Origin: Sphingopyxis macrogoltabida
GTDB taxonomy: Bacteria; Pseudomonadota; Alphaproteobacteria; Sphingomonadales; Sphingomonadaceae
Assembly (NCBI GenBank): GCA_003241685.1
Contig: QFPJ01000016.1
Span: forward strand, 1 to 61,195
DNA: 61,195 nt
Direction: 5' to 3'
In this document: in pieces, positions 17,601 to 25,493 of the stretch
Position numbering within the stretch: the first letter of the stretch is position 1
Layout of the letters: each line of letters starts with the position of its first letter
The notes under the pieces: generated by a model
The model's input: the letters and a program-made list of their open reading frames with translations, nothing else
Databases searched by the model: none
What the model was told of the DNA's origin: nothing
Position numbers and translations under genes: made by a program

Positions 17601-20564
17601 ATGTCGACCCGCCTGCGCCACCTGCTGGCCGCGCTCACCCTGATGCCGATCGCCATATCGTCCGCGGCGGCGGGACAGTCCGGCAATGCCGCACCCACCG
17701 CCGATACGCCGTGGAAGACGTCCGATGCCGCCTTGAACGGCGAACTCGACCGGCTGGAAAAGGCGTATGGCAGCGCGGCGGGCGCCGCCCGCCTGCCCGC
17801 GGCAAGAGCATGGATCGATCATGTCGTCGCCCATCCGGGCCAGGTGGGCCGACAGGACATGTTCGCGCTGCGCGTTTACATCGACGACGCGGTGACCGAC
17901 GGGGATGCGGCCTTCGCGGCGGCGATGCGGGCGATGCTGGAGGGGATCGCGGCCGATGCCCGCGCGGCGGGCCGGCCGCTCGTCGACCTGACGATGCGGC
18001 AGTTTCTTTATGGCAGCGTGCCGGACGAAGACCGGATGGGATATGCGCGCGCCATGCATCGCAGCGCCGCCGAGGCGGGCCTGCTGGCCAGCGAGCCCGG
18101 CGATTCCGCGCGCTACTGGATCGGTCAGTCGGCGCGCAGCCTGATCGACACGGGCCGGGTCGACGAAGCTCTCCGCGCGCTCGACGATATATTTTCCGAA
18201 CTGCGCGCGGCGGGCATATCCGCCGATTATGAGGTGCGGCTGCGCTATGCCGAGGCGCTGACGGTCGGGCGCCGCGATGCCGAGGCCGACGCCGCCTTCG
18301 CGGCGCTGATCGCCGATCTGGAGGCCGCACCGAAGAATTGGAATATCGAACGAACGATCGAACTCGCCCATAATCAGGCCGCCTATTACCGCAATCTCGT
18401 GGGCCGCTTCGCCGAAGCCGAAGCGCCCGGCCGCCAGGCCGCCGCCGACGCCGAACGGCAGAATGGGCGCGACCATATCCATACGCAAAAGGCCCGCTAC
18501 AACTACGCCGTCGCGCTGCTCGGTCAGCACAAGGCGGCCGAGGCGCTGCCCTATTTCGAAGAAGCCCTGCCGCTGCAGCGCGTTGCCGAGACCGACCGCT
18601 GGAATATCGGCGGCACGACCGACACGATCATCCTGCTGACGACGCTGGCGCGGGCGCGGGCGCAGGTTCCCGGACAGGAAGCCGCCGCACTCGATGCCGC
18701 CGACGAGGCGACCGAAAGGCTGCGCGCCAGCCGCCGCACCGCGCCGTCCGGCGGGTCGCGGGCCGGGCCGGGCGGCGATCCCGGGCTCGCCGCGCTGGCA
18801 AAGGCGATGGCGCGCGGCGACCGGCGCAACCCGCTGTCGCGTGCGTTCGACGTGGCCTTGCTGTCGGGCTGGGCCGCCCGCGCCGAAGGGGCCCGCGCGC
18901 TGAACAGCGCGTTCGTCGCGGCGCAGGATCTGACGCTGACCGACGCCGGCCATGCGATCAACGCCGCCGCCGCGCGCGACATCGCGGGCACCGGGCCGCT
19001 CGGCGATCTGGTACGTGCGCGGCAGGACACCGAAGCGGCGGCGGTCAGCTTGACCGAGGCGCTGCGGAGCGCGGCGTTGGGCGAGGACCGCGCGCGGGCG
19101 GAGGCGATGCGCGCCGAACGTGACCGGCTCGGCGCCTTGCTGGCACAGCAGGACGACCGGCTGGCGCGCGATTTTCCCGACTATGCGACACTGATCGCGC
19201 CCGGCGCGATCAGTGTCGCGGCGGTGCAGGCGCTGCTCGCCCCCGACGAGGCGGTGCTGATGCTGCTCCCGTCGGAGGGGCATCATTATGCCTTTGCCAT
19301 ATCGCGGAAACGCGCGCACTGGCACCGGATCGACGACGGCGCCGACGCGATCGCCGCCGATGTCGCCCGGCTGAAATGCCGGATCGACGAATCCACCTGT
19401 TCGGTTCCCGATTATAATGCCCTGCTCTTGGCGGAGGCGCGGGGCGATGCCAGCCCGATCGACGAACGCTATCCGCGTTACGACCGCGCGGCCGCGCATC
19501 GCCTCTATCGCCAGCTGATCGCGCCCGTCGCGGCGGCCCTGCCGCGCAGCGGCCGGATCTACACGGTCGCCAGCGGCCCGATCGCCGGCCTGCCGCTCGC
19601 CGCGCTGATCGCGAAGCCGCCGAAGGGCGATCCCGAAAGCGGCCAGCTGCGCGATCTCGCGGGCAGCGACTGGCTCGCGCGCCATTATCGCTTCATCACC
19701 CTGCCGTCGGTCGGCGCGCTGTCGCTGGCGCAGCGGGCGGCCCGGACGGAGGCCGCGTCCGAGTCCGCTGGCCGCCCGCCGCTCGTCGCCTATGGCGCGC
19801 CTGTCCTCATCGGGGCGGGCGAGGCGGCCGTTCGCGGCGCCGGCACGCCCCGGCGACGCGGCGGGGTCGGCGTGCGGGGCGGCGGACTGACGCTGGCCGA
19901 CGGCGACAGGACGATGGCGTCGGTGGACAAGCTGCGCCGGCTCGACCCGCTGCCCGGCACCATTACCGAACTGACGCGCCTGGCCGCCGCGATCGGACAT
20001 GGGGGCGGGTTGCGGCTTGGCGCCGATGCGACCGAAACGGCGGTCAAGCGCGACGCCGACCTGCCGCGTGCCGTCTCTGTCGTCTTCGCGACGCACGGTC
20101 TGTTGCCGGGCGAGATGGGAACCGGGTCGGAACCCGGTCTGGTCCTGACACCGCCCGGTTCGGCCAGCGTCGACGACGATGGCCTGCTGACCGCCGGCGA
20201 AGCCGCGGCGCTGTCGCTCAGCGCGCGTTGGGTCGTGCTGTCGGCCTGCAACACCGCGTCGCCGGGCGCCGAGGGCGGCGCGCATGGCGAATCGCTGTCC
20301 AGTCTGGCGCGCAGCTTTCTTTATGCCGGGGCGGGCAATCTGCTCGCCAGCCACTGGCGCGTCGCCGACGATGCCACCGCGGCGCTGACCGTCGAGGCGC
20401 TGGCCAATGCCGACGCGACGCCGGCAACCGCCCTCGCGATGGCGATGGAAGCCGTCCGCACAGGCAAAGGCAAAGGCGGCAGGCCGGTCGAGGGGTGGCA
20501 ACCCCATTGGGCACATCCGGCCAGTTGGGCGCCCTTCACCCTCGTCACCAATCGCGACCGCTGA
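17601..20564 (+). CDS. Exported TPR/CHAT-domain caspase-like peptidase
   Basis: 987 residues. A signal peptide (LLAALTLMPIAISSAAAG) is followed by a long alpha-helical, TPR-like region (about 40-480; for example FSELRAAGISADYEVRLRYAEAL and HTQKARYNYAVALLGQHKAAEALPYFEEAL). The C-terminal CHAT domain (about 600-985) holds the catalytic dyad: H832 in FATHGL and C883 in SACNT. CHAT peptidases of clan CD are known partners of TPR regions and often sit near secretion genes. This one lies upstream of a collagen-like lipoprotein and a TpsB transporter, so it may act on the outer-membrane or surface side. Its substrate is unknown. The start is the ATG at 17601, which opens the signal peptide. Confidence 0.85.
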   Translation: MSTRLRHLLAALTLMPIAISSAAAGQSGNAAPTADTPWKTSDAALNGELDRLEKAYGSAAGAARLPAARAWIDHVVAHPGQVGRQDMFALRVYIDDAVTDGDAAFAAAMRAMLEGIAADARAAGRPLVDLTMRQFLYGSVPDEDRMGYARAMHRSAAEAGLLASEPGDSARYWIGQSARSLIDTGRVDEALRALDDIFSELRAAGISADYEVRLRYAEALTVGRRDAEADAAFAALIADLEAAPKNWNIERTIELAHNQAAYYRNLVGRFAEAEAPGRQAAADAERQNGRDHIHTQKARYNYAVALLGQHKAAEALPYFEEALPLQRVAETDRWNIGGTTDTIILLTTLARARAQVPGQEAAALDAADEATERLRASRRTAPSGGSRAGPGGDPGLAALAKAMARGDRRNPLSRAFDVALLSGWAARAEGARALNSAFVAAQDLTLTDAGHAINAAAARDIAGTGPLGDLVRARQDTEAAAVSLTEALRSAALGEDRARAEAMRAERDRLGALLAQQDDRLARDFPDYATLIAPGAISVAAVQALLAPDEAVLMLLPSEGHHYAFAISRKRAHWHRIDDGADAIAADVARLKCRIDESTCSVPDYNALLLAEARGDASPIDERYPRYDRAAAHRLYRQLIAPVAAALPRSGRIYTVASGPIAGLPLAALIAKPPKGDPESGQLRDLAGSDWLARHYRFITLPSVGALSLAQRAARTEAASESAGRPPLVAYGAPVLIGAGEAAVRGAGTPRRRGGVGVRGGGLTLADGDRTMASVDKLRRLDPLPGTITELTRLAAAIGHGGGLRLGADATETAVKRDADLPRAVSVVFATHGLLPGEMGTGSEPGLVLTPPGSASVDDDGLLTAGEAAALSLSARWVVLSACNTASPGAEGGAHGESLSSLARSFLYAGAGNLLASHWRVADDATAALTVEALANADATPATALAMAMEAVRTGKGKGGRPVEGWQPHWAHPASWAPFTLVTNRDR

Positions 20565-20695
20565 TCGACCCGGCACCCATAAGTCGACAAGCCGCATTTT
20601 CGGCACGGCATCCCGAAAAAGAAGGTTAACCGCAAAATTTCCATCGACCCTCGACATGCGCCGGAAAGCCGCAACTACGCCGTCAATCGATAGAG

Positions 20696-20713
20696 TTAAC
20701 GTTAATTAACCAT
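20696..20713 (+). promoter_or_regulatory. AT-rich palindromic box with CtrA-like half-site
   Basis: The palindrome GTTAATTAAC (20701-20710) sits just after GTTAAC, and TTAACCAT (20706-20713) matches the alphaproteobacterial CtrA half-site. An extra TTAA at 20696-20699 is spaced 6 rather than the usual 7 bp from it. It lies about 75-95 bp upstream of the collagen-like gene in an AT-rich island of an otherwise GC-rich region. CtrA control is inferred only. Confidence 0.35.
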
Positions 20714-20788
20714 AAGAAATATAGGAACTTTTCCCGGAATCCCGCCTTTCCGTCGCAGGGACCAGATCCTGCGTGGAGGAGAGAGACC

Positions 20789-21799
20789 ATGCCGATGTCA
20801 CGTCTCGAATATCGCGCCGCCCATCTGCTCGTCATTCCGGCGTGCCTAATTCTGGCAGCGTGCGAATCATCTGGAAATTATCGCTTTGGCAGCGTGGGGG
20901 CCACCGGCCCCGCCGGCCCGGTCGGTGCCGCCGGACCACAGGGCGATGCCGGCCCGGCCGGACCGCAAGGGCCGGCAGGTGGCACGGGTGCGACCGGTCC
21001 GGCCGGCGCCTCCGGAATGCCGGGCGGCAGCCTCGGCCTCGGCGATGCGGGCGCGTTGGCGGTCGGCGGGCTCGTCGGGCCCGGTGGCCTTGCGGGCACC
21101 GGCTTGCTCGCCAACACCGGCGATCCGGCCAATGTGAATCCGGTCATCGGCGGTGTGCTGGTGAAATCGGGTAATCTGGTCAATGTCGTGGCCGACAGGG
21201 GTCTGCTGCTCGCCAATGCGGTCGACAGCAAGCTGCCCGGCAACCAGAATCTCGTCGGCACCGTCGTCGGCGTGGTCAAGAACACCGGCGAAGCGCTGGT
21301 CCAGACCGGCAACGGCCAGCAATATCTGGTCGACGGTCTCGCGGCGGCGCCCGGTCAGCTGATCACGGCAACGATCGGCAAGGCCACCGCCATCGGGTCG
21401 CCCGACGCGGCGCCGCTGATCGGCGCCAGCATCCTGTCGCCGGGCCAACAGGCGGGGTCGCTGCTGACCGTGGGCGTCGGATCGGGCGGTCAGCTCGTCA
21501 CCGTACAGCCAGGGGCGGGCGGCAACCTGCTCGGCGTGGTTCCGACGCCGGGCGCCGGGGGCAGTCCCGGCGCGGTCGTCGGCGAAACCGTCGCCGCCGT
21601 CACCGGCGCGCTGGCCCAGGTTACGGGCGGCGCGACGGGCACGCCGCCTGCCGCACCCGCGGCACCCGCCACACCCGTGGCGCCCGCCGCACCCGTGACA
21701 GGTGTCGTCACCGGCGTCACGAACACCGTCGGCGGTGTCGTCGGCGGCCTGACCGGCGCACTGGGCGGCGGTCTGAAGCCAGGCAAGGGCGGCGACTGA
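20789..21799 (+). CDS. Collagen-like repeat lipoprotein
   Basis: 336 residues. A signal peptide ends in the lipobox LAAC (C25), so the mature protein is probably lipid-anchored in the outer membrane. Residues 34-79 are about fifteen uninterrupted Gly-X-Y triplets (GATGPAGPVGAAGPQG and so on), able to form a collagen-like trimer. A Gly/Leu/Val-rich domain follows (LVNVVADRGLLLANAVDSKL, YLVDGLAAAPGQLIT), then Pro/Ala repeats and a glycine-zipper tail. The start has an excellent GGAGGAGAG site five bases away. It is followed 8 bp later by the TpsB gene, so the two form an operon. Its role is unknown; it may be a surface trimer or the transporter's partner. Confidence 0.82.
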   Translation: MPMSRLEYRAAHLLVIPACLILAACESSGNYRFGSVGATGPAGPVGAAGPQGDAGPAGPQGPAGGTGATGPAGASGMPGGSLGLGDAGALAVGGLVGPGGLAGTGLLANTGDPANVNPVIGGVLVKSGNLVNVVADRGLLLANAVDSKLPGNQNLVGTVVGVVKNTGEALVQTGNGQQYLVDGLAAAPGQLITATIGKATAIGSPDAAPLIGASILSPGQQAGSLLTVGVGSGGQLVTVQPGAGGNLLGVVPTPGAGGSPGAVVGETVAAVTGALAQVTGGATGTPPAAPAAPATPVAPAAPVTGVVTGVTNTVGGVVGGLTGALGGGLKPGKGGD

Positions 21800-21807
21800 G
21801 TCCGCCC

Positions 21808-23445
21808 ATGGCGCACCGGCCCCGTCTGCGGGTCGCGGCGGCGGTGGGGGCGATGCTCCTCCCCGCCGCGGCCTGGGCCGCCCAACCGAGCAGCAACCCG
21901 CTCGACGGCCGCCCCCCGCTTTCGCCCGATCGCACCATCCGCGATCCCCTTCCCGATCCCGAAACATCCGATGTGCCCACGGGGCGCGTCGATCTGGGCG
22001 CACGCGACGACGTCACGATCCGCGAAATCCGGTTCATCGGCGCGGGCGTGCCCGGGAATGTCGCGCGCGCCGCACAGCGCTTCGTCGGCCGGCCCGCCTC
22101 GGCCGACAATCTGAAGCAGCTCGCCGCCGCGATGACGCGTGCCTACAACCGCTCCAGCGTCGCGCTCTTCACGCTCGTCATTCCCGAACAGGATTTGTCC
22201 GACGGGATCGTCGAGGTCGCATCGGCCGAGGGGCATGTCGGTGCCGTCACGCTCAGCGGCGAAACCGACGGCGGCCCCGCGCCGCTGATCCGGCGGATGG
22301 CCGACCGGCTGGCGGGCGCCGCCCCGCTGCCGCGCAGCCGGTTCGAACGGATCCTCGGCAATATCGGCGACATTCCCGGCGCCACCGTGACGCCGACGCT
22401 CGCGCTCGGCGGCGCGCCCGGCGCGGTCGCGATCGACCTGAAGGTCGATGCCAAGCGTCCGACGGTCGGCATCGGCTTTTCCACGCGCACCAGTCCGTTC
22501 GTCGACGACGGCATCGTGGAAACCAACGCCCGCGCGTCCAGCCTGCTGCGCAGCGGCGACGAAACGCGGTTGAACGGCGCGGCGGCGGTCAATTTCCGCT
22601 CGCTGGTCTATGTCGCGGGCAGCCATTCGACGCCGCTGGGCGCCGATGGCACCCGCGCCGAAATATCGGGCGCCGCGCTGCGCACCCGCCCGGCCGGGCT
22701 GGCGATCGACGGCGACGCATGGAGCGCGGGCTTCGCGGTCAGCCACCCCGTCATCCGCGCGTCGCGGCGCAACCTTACCGCGTCGCTCCGCCTCGATGTC
22801 CTCGATTCGCGCAATGCGCTGTTCGGTTCGACGATCGCGGCGGAAAAGACCTGGACCGCCAGCGCCGGGCTGGCCTTCCGGCTGAGCGAGGATCGCACCG
22901 TCCTCGGCGCACGGCTCGGCGCGGCGAAGGGGCTCGATATGGCGGGGGCCCGCGTCGCCCCGAACGTGGGCGAGGTCGGCTTTCTCTATGCCGACGCGGC
23001 GATCGAGGCCAATCAGGCGATCGGCAAGGTCGCGGTCGCCCGTCTCGCCGCGACCGGACGCTGGACGCGCGACCGCCTGCCCGCCGCGCAGCGGTTCAGC
23101 GTCGGCGGCGCGACCTTTGGCCGGGCGTTCGACGACGGGCTGGTGAACGGTGACCGCGGGTTCGCGGCGTTCGGCGAACTGGCGCTGCGTCCCATCGCCT
23201 CGGGCCGTCTGTCCAAAAGCGAAATCTACGGCTTCGTCGATTATGCCGACGTCACCCTGCTGGCGCGCCCGGCGATACCGCGAACCGGCTTCCGGCTCGG
23301 CAGTTGGGGCGGCGGGGTGCGGCTGGCCTATGCCGAAAACGCCAGCATCGGGCTCGAACTGGCCGACGCCTGGAAGCAACCCGTGGCGGGTTTCGATCAG
23401 GACTGGCGCGTCGCGCTGAGCTGGAAATTGTCGATCCGGCCCTGA
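21808..23445 (+). CDS. ShlB/FhaC/HecB-type outer-membrane transporter (TpsB)
   Basis: 545 residues with a signal peptide (AAAVGAMLLPAAAWAAQ). A POTRA-2-like domain (about 65-150: TIREIRFIGAGVPGNVARAAQRFVGRPASA) and a C-terminal 16-strand beta-barrel follow. The conserved barrel-interior segment FGRAFDDGLVNGDRGF is the TpsB GRG(Y/F)/GDRG motif. TpsB proteins secrete a large beta-helical TpsA exoprotein, but no TpsA gene is visible within the window. The gene is preceded at 8 bp by the collagen-like lipoprotein gene. I infer that the collagen-like protein, or a gene elsewhere, is the cargo. The C-terminal Trp-containing last strand is intact. Confidence 0.85.
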   Translation: MAHRPRLRVAAAVGAMLLPAAAWAAQPSSNPLDGRPPLSPDRTIRDPLPDPETSDVPTGRVDLGARDDVTIREIRFIGAGVPGNVARAAQRFVGRPASADNLKQLAAAMTRAYNRSSVALFTLVIPEQDLSDGIVEVASAEGHVGAVTLSGETDGGPAPLIRRMADRLAGAAPLPRSRFERILGNIGDIPGATVTPTLALGGAPGAVAIDLKVDAKRPTVGIGFSTRTSPFVDDGIVETNARASSLLRSGDETRLNGAAAVNFRSLVYVAGSHSTPLGADGTRAEISGAALRTRPAGLAIDGDAWSAGFAVSHPVIRASRRNLTASLRLDVLDSRNALFGSTIAAEKTWTASAGLAFRLSEDRTVLGARLGAAKGLDMAGARVAPNVGEVGFLYADAAIEANQAIGKVAVARLAATGRWTRDRLPAAQRFSVGGATFGRAFDDGLVNGDRGFAAFGELALRPIASGRLSKSEIYGFVDYADVTLLARPAIPRTGFRLGSWGGGVRLAYAENASIGLELADAWKQPVAGFDQDWRVALSWKLSIRP

Positions 23446-23454
23446 AGCGATGGT

Positions 23455-23928
23455 TCAGCCGGCGGCGGTGCGCGCGGCCGCCAGCGTGTCGGCCACCGGA
23501 TACAGGTCGCGATTCTCGCGTTCGATGCGCTCGCCGATCGCCGCGAGGATCGCCAGCGTTTCGCCGCGAAAGGCAGGCCAGTCCGCAATCGCATCGGCGT
23601 CGCTCCACCGCGCATCATAGGCCGCGAAATCGCCCGCGATATGCCCCATCTCGTCGACGAACATCTTCGCCAGCCGGCGCAGCGCGGGATCGCCGCTCGC
23701 CTTCAGCCGGGGGTAGAGCGCCCAATCCTCGCACATCAGGTGGCGGGTGAGCGTATCGCGCAGCATGCCGCGTACCGACGCCAGTTCGGTGGCGCGCGCG
23801 GGCCGGGGCGAGGCGACGATATCGGCCAGAAAGCAGGACAAGGTTATCAGCGCGGCATGTTCCGCGCGCAGTCGCCGCATTTCCTGGACCATGTACATCG
23901 GCATTCCATCGATCGAGCGGTCCCTCAT
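23455..23928 (-). CDS. Hemerythrin-like domain protein
   Basis: 157 residues forming a four-helix bundle likely to bind a di-iron centre. The ligand pattern is partly visible: EHAAL, HLMCED (HxxxE), GHIAGD and the acidic RENRDLYP. Hemerythrins bind oxygen, NO or iron. The start is taken at 23928, just after AAGG; a second ATG precedes it. It diverges from the iron-uptake gene set at 24108, which fits a link to iron or oxygen. Exact ligand set and role are inferred. Confidence 0.75.
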   Translation of the reverse strand: MRDRSIDGMPMYMVQEMRRLRAEHAALITLSCFLADIVASPRPARATELASVRGMLRDTLTRHLMCEDWALYPRLKASGDPALRRLAKMFVDEMGHIAGDFAAYDARWSDADAIADWPAFRGETLAILAAIGERIERENRDLYPVADTLAAARTAAG

Positions 23929-24067
23929 CATCCGCCTTACGGACCCGGGGTGAAAAGAGGGTAAACCGATCCCTACCGTCGGAACAACCCCGATGAGGTG
24001 GCCCATTTGGTTGAGAAAGTGGCCCGAACGCGATTGCCGGTTGTTGCCACGCCTCATAAGCGGCGCT

Positions 24068-24085
24068 ATTGATAATCTTTCGCAA
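24068..24085 (+). promoter_or_regulatory. Fur-like box upstream of the PepSY/TonB-receptor operon
   Basis: ATTGATAATCTTTCGCAA lies 23 bp before the PepSY gene and overlaps the expected promoter. It resembles Fur boxes (AT-rich GATAAT core). The imperfect match and lack of experiment keep this a suggestion. Confidence 0.35.
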
Positions 24086-24107
24086 AAACCCGGGCACCTT
24101 TTCTTCC

Positions 24108-25274
24108 ATGCAACGATCGACCATCCGGACATGGTTTCTGATCCACAAATGGACGAGCATCGTCTGCACCGCCTTTCTGCTGATGCTGTGCGTCACGGGG
24201 CTGCCGCTGATCTTTCACCATGAAATCGACGAACTGACCGAAGAAGCCCCGGCCTATGGCATGCCCGGTGTCGGATCGTCGGGGGAAGCGGCGGGATTGC
24301 AGCCGCTCGACGCGATGCTGGCCAGGGCGCTGGCCGCACGGCCGGGCGAGGTGCCCGTGTTCATGGCCTTCGACAATGACCAGCCGTCGATGACGATCAC
24401 CACCGCGCCGCGCCCCGATTCCCCCGCCGACGAGATGACGATTCAGCTTTTCGACCGCTCGACCGGCGAAAAGACGGGTGCGGTCGACGAGGGCGGCGTG
24501 ATGCATTTCCTGCTCCAGCTGCATACCGACATGTTCCTCGGCCTGCCCGGCATGCTCTTCCTGGGGATGATGGGCCTGCTCTTCGTCGTCGCGATCGTAT
24601 CGGGCGTCGTGCTTTACGCCCCCTTCATGCGCAAGCTCGCGTTCGGGACGCTGCGCACCTCGCGCAGCCGCCGGATCAAATGGCTCGACTATCACAATCT
24701 TCTCGGCATCACCGCGCTTGCCTGGATGACGGTGGTCGGCGGAACGGGCGTCATCAACGCGCTCGCGACGCCGATTTTCCAATATTGGCAAATGACCGAA
24801 CTGGCCGAGATGACGAAGGCCTATGCGGGCAAGGGCGCCGTGGCCCCGTCGGACTATAGCTCGATCGACACGGCGATGGCCGCCGCGCGGCGGGAAATCC
24901 CCGGCAACAATCCCCAGTTCATCGCTTTTCCCGGCGGCGGCTTTTCCAGCCGGCATCATTATGCCGTCTTCTTTCAGGGCGACACGCCGCTCACCGAACG
25001 CCTGCTCACATCGGCGCTGATCGATGCCGAGACGGGCGAATTTACCGATGCGCGGCCGATGCCCTGGTATGTGAAGACGCTGGCCTTGTCGCAGCCGCTG
25101 CACTTCGGCGACTATGGCGGGCTGCCGCTCAAGATCCTGTGGGCGGTGCTGACGCTGTTCACGATGATCGTCCTCGGTTCGGGCCTGTATCTGTGGCTCG
25201 GCAAGCGCCGTTCGGGCACCGACGCCCTCGTCCGCGAGGTCGAGAGCGGCGGCAATCTGGTGCCCGCCGAATGA
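24108..25274 (+). CDS. PepSY-associated membrane protein, iron uptake accessory
   Basis: 388 residues with four or more transmembrane helices. It opens with a TRTWF/HKW-type first helix (QRSTIRTWFLIHKWTSIV) and has FHHEID, QLHTDMFLG and WLDYHNLLGITALAWM with conserved His residues. These match PepSY-associated TM proteins, which in gram-negative bacteria sit beside siderophore receptors and may reduce ferric-siderophores. The ATG at 24108 is chosen over a TTG at 24069. It overlaps the next small gene (ATGA at 25271) and leads to a TonB receptor, so it is an iron-acquisition operon. Confidence 0.88.
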   Translation: MQRSTIRTWFLIHKWTSIVCTAFLLMLCVTGLPLIFHHEIDELTEEAPAYGMPGVGSSGEAAGLQPLDAMLARALAARPGEVPVFMAFDNDQPSMTITTAPRPDSPADEMTIQLFDRSTGEKTGAVDEGGVMHFLLQLHTDMFLGLPGMLFLGMMGLLFVVAIVSGVVLYAPFMRKLAFGTLRTSRSRRIKWLDYHNLLGITALAWMTVVGGTGVINALATPIFQYWQMTELAEMTKAYAGKGAVAPSDYSSIDTAMAAARREIPGNNPQFIAFPGGGFSSRHHYAVFFQGDTPLTERLLTSALIDAETGEFTDARPMPWYVKTLALSQPLHFGDYGGLPLKILWAVLTLFTMIVLGSGLYLWLGKRRSGTDALVREVESGGNLVPAE

Positions 25275-25450
25275 GCCGGCGTCACCGTCTTCGCGCGATT
25301 TTCGCCGTCCCGCTCCTGCTCGCGGCCGCCAGCATCGTCGGGCTGGTCGTCGCGCTGACCGGCGACGGCGCGCGCGACGCGGCGTCATGGGCCCTGCTCG
25401 CCATACCTGTCATCGCCGTCGGATGGGCCATGGGGGCCCGCCGATCCTGA
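25271..25450 (+). CDS. Small two-helix membrane protein
   Basis: 59 residues; a basic N-terminus then two hydrophobic segments (about 10-27 and 37-53). It overlaps the PepSY gene by ATGA and precedes the TonB receptor by 43 bp, so it belongs to the same operon. Mini membrane proteins are common between these genes. Function is unknown. Confidence 0.7.
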   Translation: MSRRHRLRAIFAVPLLLAAASIVGLVVALTGDGARDAASWALLAIPVIAVGWAMGARRS

Positions 25451-25493
25451 AATTTTTGCGGGGGGTAGCGCCCCGCCCGAAGGGGAATATCCA

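Noticed and set aside
17451..20657. A very long open frame antisense to the CHAT gene
   Set aside because: Its translation is Arg/Gly/Gln-rich without known motifs or domain order, and the opposite strand encodes a clear CHAT protein. It is an effect of high GC.
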